This document shows positions 1 to 6,548 of a stretch of 9,649 nucleotides of DNA, piece after piece. Under the pieces are notes generated by a model. The model was not told the origin of the DNA. It did not search any database and was given only the letters and a program-made list of their open reading frames with translations. Source of the DNA: JADLEX01 sp964586775 (lineage in GTDB: Bacteria; Lernaellota; Lernaellaia; JACKCT01); NCBI GenBank assembly GCA_964586775.1, contig CAZPJD010000150.1, forward strand, positions 1 through 9,649, written 5' to 3'. How positions within the stretch are numbered: position 1 is the stretch's first letter; each line of letters opens with the position of its first letter. The translations under genes were made by a program, and so were the position numbers.

Positions 1-273
1 GCGGCACGCGGGGGAAATCGGCCCGAGGGGGGATGGTTCGTCGCCCGGCAGCGGCGACCACGTGTCGTCGTCCGCATCGTCATCGGCGTCGTCGTCCAGA
101 ACGGGCCGCGAGTATAGGCGAGGGCGTTCGTGAATCCCATCACAAAATCGAATTCCAACCGGCACGGGCCGATGCGCTCAATGTCGAATGATTTGATCGA
201 TCCATTGACTTGCGCGACGCATGGATCAAGCGACTCGCCCGCGGCCCGAACCCAATCGACACGCATGTCGCAA
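1..273. other. Left-edge region with no firm gene; Asp-rich open frame on the minus strand
   Basis: I see no recognisable gene here. The minus strand has one frame open from 177 to the left edge (in-frame TGA at 178-180). It reads through an acidic stretch, DDDADDDADDDTWSPLPGD, encoded at about 40-96. The tract resembles the poly-Asp run in the lipoprotein gene at 1619-2173, so this could be the first part of a gene divergent from galK. The only plausible start is GTG at 163-165; it has no clear ribosome binding site, and the N-terminus has no signal peptide. The three plus-strand frames all close within this stretch. Whether it is coding is unresolved, and I put that at about one in four. 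Confidence 0.3.
193..229. repeat. Imperfect inverted repeat upstream of the galK promoter
   Basis: GATCCAT at 199-205 is matched by its reverse complement ATGGATC at 221-227, with 15 bases between. The overlapping arms TTGATC (193-198) and GATCAA (224-229) also pair, so the right arm ATGGATCAA matches the left arm apart from a four-base insertion. It lies 45-81 bases upstream of the promoter's -35 box. It could be a regulator site or a weak stem-loop, but there is no T-run to make it a terminator. Seven-base repeats also occur by chance, so support is modest. Confidence 0.3.
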
Positions 274-301
274 TTGACGCGGCGCCGCGCGCTGATATGA
301 T
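274..301 (+). promoter_or_regulatory. Predicted sigma-70-type promoter of galK
   Basis: TTGACG at 274-279 and TATGAT at 296-301 each match the housekeeping consensus boxes (TTGACA, TATAAT) at five of six positions, with a 16-base spacer. Transcription would start near 308, giving a leader of about 20 bases before the ATG at 329. The position and orientation fit galK. The spacer contains a perfect 12-base palindrome, CGCGGCGCCGCG (278-289), which could be an operator but is also likely by chance at this GC content. In such GC-rich DNA a match this good is unlikely to be random. Confidence 0.6.
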
Positions 302-328
302 CGACTCGTATGTAATGGGGCGTTGCCC

Positions 329-1486
329 ATGACGATGTTGACGGCGGTCGAAGCATTCGAGCACGCGTTCGGACGCAAGCCTCGAACAGCCGCCTGGGCT
401 CCCGGCCGCGTGAATCTGATCGGCGAGCACACCGATTACAACGACGGCCTGGTCCTTCCGGTTGCCATTCACCTCGGCATCTCCACCATCGCGGCGGGCG
501 CCGACGACGGCCAGGTGCAGGTGCTCTCGCGCGAGTTCCCGGTCGGCGGGGTGTTCCGCATCGACGACCGCCGACGCGAGGGCGCGTGGCACGACGCCAT
601 CAAGGGCGTGCTGGTCGAGCTAGCCCGCGCGGGGGCGTCGCTGCCCGGCCTGCGCGTGTTCGTCGCCGGCGACGTGCCGGTCGAGGCCGGCTTGTCTTCG
701 TCGGCCGCGTTTCTCGTCTCGGCCGTGACGGCGATCTTCGAGCTGGCGGATATCGAACTCGCCCCACGCGAAACGGCGCGCATCGCCCGCGCGGTCGAGA
801 ACGACTACTTCGGTGTGCCATGCGGCATTCTCGACCAGATGGCGAGCGCCGCGTGCCGCGACGGCCACGCGCTGCGTCTCGACTGTCGCAGTCTCGAATC
901 ATCCGACGTGCCGGTGCCGTCCGACCTGCGCCTGCTCATCGGCCACACCGGCGTCGTCCGCCGGCTCACGGATGGTCGCTACGCCGCACGCATCGGCGAG
1001 TGCCGCGACGCCGTGGCCGCGCTGGCGGCCCAGGGCGAGCCGGTGTCCAGCCTGCGCGACGTGACGTGGGAGATGCTGGAGCGGCGAAAGCGCGCGATCG
1101 ATCCGCTGCTATACAACCGCGCCCTGCACGTGGTGGCCGAAAACGCCCGGGTGGACCTGTTCGTCAAGGCGCTCGGCACGGGGGACTTCGGCGCGCTCGG
1201 CGTGCTGCTCGGCGCGTCGCACGATTCGCTGCGCGACCACTACGAGGTCTCGTGCCCGGAACTCGACGCCATGGCGCACGCGATGACGCACTCGGGTGGC
1301 GCGCTGGGCGCGCGGCTCGTGGGCGCGGGGTTCGGTGGATGCGCCATCGGCGTATTCCACGGCGAGGTGTCGGAGGAGCGCGTCGAGGCCATCGGCGCGC
1401 AGTATCTGCACGAGACGGATCGCCAGGGCCGTTTCTACCGCGTTCGCCCCGGCCCCGGCGCGCGGCGATGGGATCCTAGCGCGTAA
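329..1486 (+). CDS. galK: Galactokinase
   Basis: GHMP-family kinase that phosphorylates alpha-D-galactose with ATP to galactose-1-phosphate, the first committed step of the Leloir pathway, in the cytoplasm. From ATG 329 it is 385 residues, a normal length. The galactokinase signature GRVNLIGEHTDYNDG lies at residues 27-41 and includes the catalytic-type Arg27 and the sugar-binding EHTD. The ATP-binding GHMP motif GLSSSAA is at 121-127. GILDQMAS at 166-173 holds the expected catalytic base Asp169. The C-terminal motif GARLVGAGFGGCAIG is at 327-341. ATG 329 is preferred over an in-frame TTG at 323, since GGGG at 317-320 sits 8 bases ahead of it; ATG 335 is also possible. No galT, galE or sugar transporter is visible. 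A related specificity such as N-acetylgalactosamine cannot be excluded, but the sugar-binding signature favours galactose. Confidence 0.95.
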   Translation: MTMLTAVEAFEHAFGRKPRTAAWAPGRVNLIGEHTDYNDGLVLPVAIHLGISTIAAGADDGQVQVLSREFPVGGVFRIDDRRREGAWHDAIKGVLVELARAGASLPGLRVFVAGDVPVEAGLSSSAAFLVSAVTAIFELADIELAPRETARIARAVENDYFGVPCGILDQMASAACRDGHALRLDCRSLESSDVPVPSDLRLLIGHTGVVRRLTDGRYAARIGECRDAVAALAAQGEPVSSLRDVTWEMLERRKRAIDPLLYNRALHVVAENARVDLFVKALGTGDFGALGVLLGASHDSLRDHYEVSCPELDAMAHAMTHSGGALGARLVGAGFGGCAIGVFHGEVSEERVEAIGAQYLHETDRQGRFYRVRPGPGARRWDPSA

Positions 1487-1488
1487 GC

Positions 1489-1509
1489 GAATCGTGCCGG
1501 TTGCGATTC
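1489..1509 (+). other. Short stem-loop just after the galK stop
   Basis: GAATCG (1489-1494) and CGATTC (1504-1509) can form a six-base-pair stem with a nine-base loop, extendable inward by G-U pairs. It begins three bases after the galK TAA. No T-run follows, so it is not a standard intrinsic terminator. It could stabilise the 3' end of the message or be chance. The rest of the gap to 1606 shows no promoter I would defend. Confidence 0.25.
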
Positions 1510-1606
1510 TGCCCGGATTTCGCCCGCAAATGCGCTTTCGAAAAATGCTCTCCACCCCGGAAACGCGGGCGCGCGCTGCGTCGTATCCTTACGCAACAAC
1601 ACATCC

Positions 1607-1610
1607 GGAG
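1607..1610 (+). promoter_or_regulatory. Ribosome binding site of the cytochrome-like lipoprotein gene
   Basis: GGAG lies 8 bases before the ATG at 1619. It is a good Shine-Dalgarno core at ideal spacing and fixes the start of the lipoprotein gene, whose signal peptide begins at that ATG. Confidence 0.6.
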
Positions 1611-1618
1611 ATCCATCG

Positions 1619-2173
1619 ATGCGTACAAGGCGCTCGGGCATCGCGATTGCGGTCGCGACCCTTTGGACACTGGGCATCATCGCGTTCGGATGCGGCGGTG
1701 GCGGCGATGACGACGACGATGACGACGACGCGAGCAAGCCCGACGCGTGCGAGGATCCCGCGACGGCGGGCGAAGCGGGACCGGGCGGTTTCGCCTCGGA
1801 CTTCGCCACGTCGGGGGCGTTCTTCGCGCTCTCGGACGATTTCATCGAGGGAACCGGGCCGCACGGCGACGTGCGGATCTGGTACTCGACGAACATTCAG
1901 GAACTCGTCGGCGAGGCTTGCTTTCAGGTCCCCGAGGGGACGACGGCCATCAAGGAAGAGGATTTGGACGGCGACTCGGCGCGCGACGCGTTTGTGCTGA
2001 TGGTCAAAAAGTCGGCGGGATACGACTCCGAGAACAACGACTGGTACTACGAGCAGCTCGACGCCGACGGCAATCCCACAGGCGAACCCGAGCCGGGCGG
2101 GCGCATCGGGCTGTGCATCAACTGCCACCAGGGCGCGGCGAACACCGACTATCTGTACGGCCCGACGCTCTGA
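1619..2173 (+). CDS. Putative lipoprotein with cytochrome P460-like domain and one haem c site
   Basis: A 184-residue exported protein. Residues 1-24 form a signal peptide: basic MRTRR, a hydrophobic core about 8-23, then Cys25. The lipobox AFGC is non-canonical because of Phe at -2, so lipidation is likely but not certain. Four glycines and eight aspartates follow (26-37), then a loosely structured stretch to about residue 60. The rest resembles the cytochrome P460 family: an IWYSTNIQEL segment (87-96), a VPEGTTAIKEE strand (104-114), a VLMVKKSAGY segment (126-135), DWYYEQ (141-146), and a terminal CINCHQG (166-172) that supplies the CXXCH covalent haem site. Known family members carry an extra lysine-haem crosslink and oxidise hydroxylamine or detoxify NO; candidate lysines are at 112, 130 and 131. 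The family call rests on remembered pattern, and the activity is not known. The gene ends 10 bases from the convergent pump gene and has its own ribosome binding site. Confidence 0.75.
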   Translation: MRTRRSGIAIAVATLWTLGIIAFGCGGGGDDDDDDDDASKPDACEDPATAGEAGPGGFASDFATSGAFFALSDDFIEGTGPHGDVRIWYSTNIQELVGEACFQVPEGTTAIKEEDLDGDSARDAFVLMVKKSAGYDSENNDWYYEQLDADGNPTGEPEPGGRIGLCINCHQGAANTDYLYGPTL

Positions 2174-2183
2174 ACGACCGAAT

Positions 2184-5100
2184 CTATCCGACCTGTTCGG
2201 GCGTCTCTTCGTGCAGCTTCGCGAGGCGCGCGGCGGCTTCGCCGGGCGAGCCGGTTGTGCGCGCGAGCAGGTCGTAGAGCACCGGAATGACGACCAGCGT
2301 GAGCGCGCTGGCGAACATGATGCCGACGAAGACGACCACGCCGATGGTGCGCCGGCTGCCCGCGCCCGCGCCGTGCGCGATCACCAGCGGCACCGCGCCC
2401 ACCGCGGTCGAGAGCGCCGTCATCAGGATCGGACGCAGGCGCAGCGCCGACGCGCGCAGCAGCGCCTCGGTGAACTCGATGCCCTCGTCGCGAAGCTGAT
2501 TGGCGAATTCGACGATGAGGATGCCGTTTTTGGCCGCGAGGCCGATCAGCATGACGATGCCGATCTGGCTGTAGATGTTGAGCGTGCTGCCCGCGATCCA
2601 TAGGCCCCCCAACGCCCCCGCGACGGCGAGCGGCACGGTCAGCATGATGACGAAGGGGTGCACGAAGCTCTCGAACTGCGCCGCGAGCACGAGGAAGACG
2701 ACGACAAGCGCGAGCAGAAAGACGAAGTAGAGCGAGCGGCTCGATTCCTTGAACTCGCGCGACTCGCCCTTGTAGTCGATCGCCGCGGTGGCGGGGAGCT
2801 GGTCGCGCGCGACACCCTCGAAGAACGTCAGCGCCTCGCCGAGCGTGTAGCCGGGGTTCAGGTTCGCCGAGATCGTCACCGCGCGAAAGCGGTTGAAGCG
2901 GTTGAGCTCGGCCGCGCCGGCCAGTTCGCGCACGCGCACGAGGTTGGAGAGCGGAATCAGTTTGCCGGTGGTCAGCGAACGCACGTAGTTGTTGAGGATG
3001 TCGGCGGGCGAGGCGCGGTCCTCGTCGCGCGCGGCGAGGACAACGTTGTACTCCTCGCCGCGGTCGATCATCGTCGTCACGCGGCGCGTGCCCAGCAGCG
3101 TTTCCAGCGTGCGTCCCACGTCGCCGAGTGACACGCCCAGATCGGCCGCGCGGTCGCGGTCGATATCGACGAGCAGTTGCGGCTTCGTCTCCTTGTAGTC
3201 GGCATCGACACCCGACAGGCCGGGGTTTTGACGTGCGGCATCGAGCAGGATGTCGCGATAGCGCGCGATCTCTTCGTAGGTGCTGCCGCCCACCACAAAC
3301 TGCACGGGCTGGAATCCGCCGCGACGCACCAGACCCTGGCGCATCGCAGGGAACGCGAGTCCCTCGGTGAGCGCGCCGAGTTTGGGGGCGACCTCGGCCA
3401 TCACGTCCTGCGTCGATCGGTCGCGATCTTCCCACAGGCTCATCACCACGACGCCGAAGCCCGAGTTGACGACGGCGGTGCTGCCGAAACCGCCGGGCAC
3501 GCGGGTCAGCACGCGCGTCGCCTCGCCCTTCTCCAGCAGGGGCAGCAGGATGTTTTCGACCTTCGTCATCATGCGCATCGAGTAGTCGAAACTCGCGCCC
3601 TCGGGGGCCTTGGCGACGACCATGAACGCGCCGCGATCCTCGGCCGGGGCGAGCTCGCTCTCGATCGCGGTCATGAGCCACGCGATCAGGCCGAGAACCG
3701 CCACGCCCGCGAGCAGCACGAGGCCGCGGCGGCGCAGCGCGTCCTCGAGCAGGCGGCGGTAGGCGTGCTGGATGCGCTCGAAGTCGCGGTCGATGCGGCG
3801 CGTGAGCCAATTGCCCTGCGTGTTGGGTTTGAGGAGCCGCGACGCCATGACGGGCGTGATCGTGAGCGCGACGAGGGCCGAGAAGCCGATGGCGGCGGCC
3901 ATGGCGAACGCGAATTCGACGAAGAGGCGGCCGATGTTGCCCGTGAGAAACGCGATGGGGATGAAGACCGCGAAGAGCACGGCGGTGGTGGCGACAACGG
4001 CGAAGCCGACCTGCCGCGTGCCGCGAAACGCGGCGAGCATGGCGGGCTCGCCCAGCTCCATGCGCCGGTGGATATTTTCGAGAACGACGATGGCGTCGTC
4101 GACCACCATGCCGATCGCGAGAATCAGCGCGAGCAATGTGAACAGGTTGATCGAGTACCCCAGGACGTTCAGCACGATCAACGCGGCGGTGAGCGAGACG
4201 GGCACGGCCACGGCGGGGATGAGCGTGGCGCGCATGTTGCCGAGGAACAGGTAGATCACCGCGATGACCAGCACCACCGCGATGAAAAACGACACGTAAA
4301 CCTCGCGGATCGCGGCGCGGATGAAGACCGACGTGTCGTAGCTCGGCGCGAGGATGGTGCCCTCGGGAAGCTGCTCGGCCACCTGCGTCGCCACGGCGCG
4401 CACGCCGTCGGCCACGGCGATGGCGTTCGCCGTGGACTGCTGGATGATGCCGATGCCGACCATCGACTCGCCGTTGCCGCGCAGCACGCTGCGATCGTCC
4501 TCGGCGGTGAACTCGACGTCGGCCACCTCGCCGAGGCGCACGATGTATCCGCCCTCGCCGCGCTTGAGGGCGAGACGGCGGAAGTCGTCGGGCGCGCGGT
4601 ACGAGCGCGCGACGCGTACGGTGAACTCGCGATCGACCGACTCGATGCGCCCGGCGGGCAGCTCCACGTTCTCGCGGCGCAGCGCGGCTTCGACGTCGGC
4701 CACGGTCAGCGCCCGCGCGGCGAGCGCGTCGGCGTGCAACCATACGCGCATGGAATAGCGCCGCGCGCCGCCCACCATCACGCGCGCCACGCCGTCCACC
4801 ACCGAGAAGCGATCGACGAGATAGCGCTCGGCGTAATCGGTCAGTTCCAGATTGTCCATCGTGGAACTCTGGAAGTTCAGCCACATCATCACGTCGTTGT
4901 TCGCATCGACCTTGAAGATCTCGGGGGCGTTCGCCTCTTCGGGAAGGTTGTCCACGATGCGACCGACGCGGTCGCGCACGTCGTTGGCCGCGGCGTCGAT
5001 GTCGCGGTCGATGTTGAACTCGATCGACACCTGCGATTCGCCGTCGCGGCTCACCGACTCGATCGTGCGGATTCCCTCGATGCCGCTGACCTGATCCTCG

Positions 5101-5300
5101 ACGGGTTGCGTGATGCGGGCCTCGACGATGTCGGCCGACGCGCCGGTGTAGATGGTCGAGATCGAGACGACGGGCGGGTCGATGTCGGGCAGCTCGCGCA
5201 GCGGCAGCGTCAGGTACGACAGCACGCCGAAGATCACGAGCAGCAGGTTGATGACGATCGCGAGGACCGGCCGCCGAACCGACAGATCGGAAAGGAACAT
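2184..5300 (-). CDS. RND efflux pump, inner-membrane transporter subunit (HAE-1, AcrB/MexB-like)
   Basis: A complete 1038-residue proton-driven exporter of the resistance-nodulation-division superfamily. It is the inner-membrane part of a tripartite pump that moves amphipathic compounds out through the periplasm. TM1 is at about 10-30 and is followed by the first large periplasmic porter loop. The TM2-TM6 block spans about 335-490, a second periplasmic loop about 545-850, and the last TM block about 855-1012. TM4 contains GMVVDDAIVVLENI (397-410) with the adjacent Asp401-Asp402 of the proton relay. TM10 has GLAAKNGILIVEFAN (920-934) with the relay Lys924. The Asp-Asp pair and the surrounding motif fit drug/hydrophobe exporters rather than heavy-metal (CzcA-type) pumps. 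The ATG is one base after the adaptor's stop, and GAAGG at 5310-5314 inside the adaptor's last codons provides the ribosome binding site, so translation is probably coupled. The substrate is not predictable. The C-terminal tail is charged and short. Confidence 0.95.
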   Translation of the reverse strand: MFLSDLSVRRPVLAIVINLLLVIFGVLSYLTLPLRELPDIDPPVVSISTIYTGASADIVEARITQPVEDQVSGIEGIRTIESVSRDGESQVSIEFNIDRDIDAAANDVRDRVGRIVDNLPEEANAPEIFKVDANNDVMMWLNFQSSTMDNLELTDYAERYLVDRFSVVDGVARVMVGGARRYSMRVWLHADALAARALTVADVEAALRRENVELPAGRIESVDREFTVRVARSYRAPDDFRRLALKRGEGGYIVRLGEVADVEFTAEDDRSVLRGNGESMVGIGIIQQSTANAIAVADGVRAVATQVAEQLPEGTILAPSYDTSVFIRAAIREVYVSFFIAVVLVIAVIYLFLGNMRATLIPAVAVPVSLTAALIVLNVLGYSINLFTLLALILAIGMVVDDAIVVLENIHRRMELGEPAMLAAFRGTRQVGFAVVATTAVLFAVFIPIAFLTGNIGRLFVEFAFAMAAAIGFSALVALTITPVMASRLLKPNTQGNWLTRRIDRDFERIQHAYRRLLEDALRRRGLVLLAGVAVLGLIAWLMTAIESELAPAEDRGAFMVVAKAPEGASFDYSMRMMTKVENILLPLLEKGEATRVLTRVPGGFGSTAVVNSGFGVVVMSLWEDRDRSTQDVMAEVAPKLGALTEGLAFPAMRQGLVRRGGFQPVQFVVGGSTYEEIARYRDILLDAARQNPGLSGVDADYKETKPQLLVDIDRDRAADLGVSLGDVGRTLETLLGTRRVTTMIDRGEEYNVVLAARDEDRASPADILNNYVRSLTTGKLIPLSNLVRVRELAGAAELNRFNRFRAVTISANLNPGYTLGEALTFFEGVARDQLPATAAIDYKGESREFKESSRSLYFVFLLALVVVFLVLAAQFESFVHPFVIMLTVPLAVAGALGGLWIAGSTLNIYSQIGIVMLIGLAAKNGILIVEFANQLRDEGIEFTEALLRASALRLRPILMTALSTAVGAVPLVIAHGAGAGSRRTIGVVVFVGIMFASALTLVVIPVLYDLLARTTGSPGEAAARLAKLHEETPEQVG

Positions 5301-5301
5301 G

Positions 5302-6492
5302 CTACTGCGCCTTCGCGGCGTCGGGAGCCCCCGCTTTCGCGGCTTCCGATTCGGGCATCGGCAGCGCCGCGCCGGTCAGAGCGTCCACGCGCCCGACGAT
5401 CGACACATCGCCGCCGGGCCGCGCCTTCATGACGCCCTCGACGACGACCTGCTCGCCCTCGCGCAATCCCTCGACGATCTCGACCAGGCCGGGCCGCCGC
5501 GCGCCGATCTTCACCACGCGCTGCTCGGCCTTGTTCTCGGACGTCGCGACGAAGACCATGTGCCGGTCCTGCGTCTGCACGATCGCGCCTTCGGGCACGA
5601 TGAGCGCGCGGCGGCGCTCGCGGATGACCTTGACCGCGAGCAGCATGCCCGGTCGCAACGCCCCGTCGGCGTTGGGGATCTCGGCTCGCGCGACGAACGC
5701 GCGTGTCGCGGGATCGATGCGGGTGTCCACGCCGGTGATGACGCCGTGGAACTCTCGGTCGCGGTACGCCTCGGAGCGCGCGATCACGTCGAGTCCCGGT
5801 CGTGCCAAGGCGACGTAGGTTTCCGGCACCTGAAAATCGAGCTTGATGAGCGAGATGTCGTCGAGCGTGGCGACCACCGTGCCGGGCGCGACGAGCTGCC
5901 CCGGGCTCACGTTTCGCAGGCCCACCACCCCGGCGAACGGCGCGCGGATTAGGCGGTCCGAGAGCCGCGCCTCGATGGCGCGCACGCGGGCGTCGGCAGC
6001 CTTGTAGCGCGCGGTCTGCGTCTGCACCTCGGTCTTGGCGACAAGGTCCGCGGAGTCGAGCTTCGAGATCCGCTGGTATTCCTTCGTCGCGTCCTCGAGC
6101 CCGGCGAGCGCCTCGGAAAGCTGCGCCGATTCCTCGGCCCGCGTGAGCTCGGCGAGGATCGCCCCGGCCTTCACCTGTTGGCCGTCCTCGAAATGCAGGC
6201 GACGCACGGTCTCGGTGACCTTGGCGGTGATGGAGACGGACTCGCGCGAACGCGCGGTGCCCACGGCATCGAGTTCGTCCGTCCAGTCGCCCGTTTTCGT
6301 TTCGGCCACGACAACCGGCGCGGGTCCGAATCCGCGCGGCCCGCCCACGCCGCCACCGGACGAGCCGACGGCACGCCAAACGAAGTAGGCGCCCGCGGCG
6401 ATGACCGCGAAGACGACGAGCGCGGCGAAGGGTTTTTGTCTGACGAGACGAATCATCGGCGCGACCCCGGGTTCATGCAAAGGGGACGACAT
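5302..6492 (-). CDS. RND efflux periplasmic adaptor (membrane fusion protein, AcrA/MexA-like)
   Basis: This 396-residue HlyD/AcrA-type adaptor would link the RND pump to an outer-membrane channel. A hydrophobic segment at about 21-40 anchors it in the inner membrane; there is no lipobox cysteine. A Gly/Pro-rich spacer follows (44-58). The lipoyl-like domain is split into two halves, about 88-117 and 179-210 (motif RAPFAGVVGLRNVSPGQ at 183-199), around a helical hairpin at about 118-178. A beta-barrel domain (about 216-290) and a membrane-proximal domain (about 291-362) follow, then an Ala-rich tail. The start is uncertain. TTG 6493-6495 opens the frame but ATG 6490-6492 is better. ATG 6454-6456 gives 384 residues, begins MIRLVRQKP right before the membrane segment, has GGGG 8 bases upstream and may be the true start. 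Its stop is one base from the pump's ATG. Confidence 0.93.
   Translation of the reverse strand: MSSPLHEPGVAPMIRLVRQKPFAALVVFAVIAAGAYFVWRAVGSSGGGVGGPRGFGPAPVVVAETKTGDWTDELDAVGTARSRESVSITAKVTETVRRLHFEDGQQVKAGAILAELTRAEESAQLSEALAGLEDATKEYQRISKLDSADLVAKTEVQTQTARYKAADARVRAIEARLSDRLIRAPFAGVVGLRNVSPGQLVAPGTVVATLDDISLIKLDFQVPETYVALARPGLDVIARSEAYRDREFHGVITGVDTRIDPATRAFVARAEIPNADGALRPGMLLAVKVIRERRRALIVPEGAIVQTQDRHMVFVATSENKAEQRVVKIGARRPGLVEIVEGLREGEQVVVEGVMKARPGGDVSIVGRVDALTGAALPMPESEAAKAGAPDAAKAQ
5310..5314 (-). promoter_or_regulatory. Ribosome binding site of the RND pump gene, inside the adaptor gene
   Basis: On the minus strand GAAGG sits 9 bases before the pump's ATG, within the last codons of the adaptor (Ala-Lys-Ala-Gln-stop). 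This supports the chosen pump start and coupled translation of the two subunits in a fixed ratio. Confidence 0.55.
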
Positions 6493-6548
6493 CAAACTCG
6501 AAATGAGGTTTCGCGAAAAGGGGATCGGTCAGGTTCGCGCGCGGCGCG
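6493..6548 (-). other. Short spacer between the radical SAM gene and the efflux adaptor gene
   Basis: These 56 bases hold no clear promoter or T-run terminator on the minus strand. The only palindromic tract is short and GC-only (around 6537-6550, CGCGCGCGGCGCG), which is weak evidence in DNA of this composition. The shortness of the gap and the shared direction make a common transcript with the pump genes plausible. Confidence 0.35.

Noticed and set aside
97..115. TATACT on the minus strand as a -10 box for the left-edge frame
   Set aside because: No acceptable -35 box lies 16-18 bases upstream, and it would lie within the putative coding frame.
130..143. GTGA-N6-TCAC as an operator
   Set aside because: Four-base arms are too short to separate from chance, and no promoter is positioned to be controlled by it.
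323..325. TTG as the galK start
   Set aside because: ATG at 329-331 is six bases further, with GGGG at a better distance. The extra two residues add nothing to the fold.
586..1479. Plus-strand open frame (297 codons) inside galK in another frame
   Set aside because: Arg-rich shadow of galK; all GHMP motifs are in the galK frame.
2149..4884. Long minus-strand open frame (911 codons) overlapping the pump gene in another frame
   Set aside because: It is Arg- and Ala-rich with no recognisable motif and overlaps the real pump frame on the same strand, so it is a shadow.
3177..5432. Long plus-strand open frame (751 codons) antisense to the RND pump gene
   Set aside because: Its translation is dominated by His, Arg, Asp and Gly with no domain. 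It mirrors the pump gene, whose own frame has clear transmembrane motifs. It is a composition artefact of GC-rich DNA.
5400..6490. HlyD-type adaptor for an ABC or type I secretion system
   Set aside because: The one-base link to an RND pump gene and AcrA-like domain order point to an RND adaptor; no ABC transporter gene is present.
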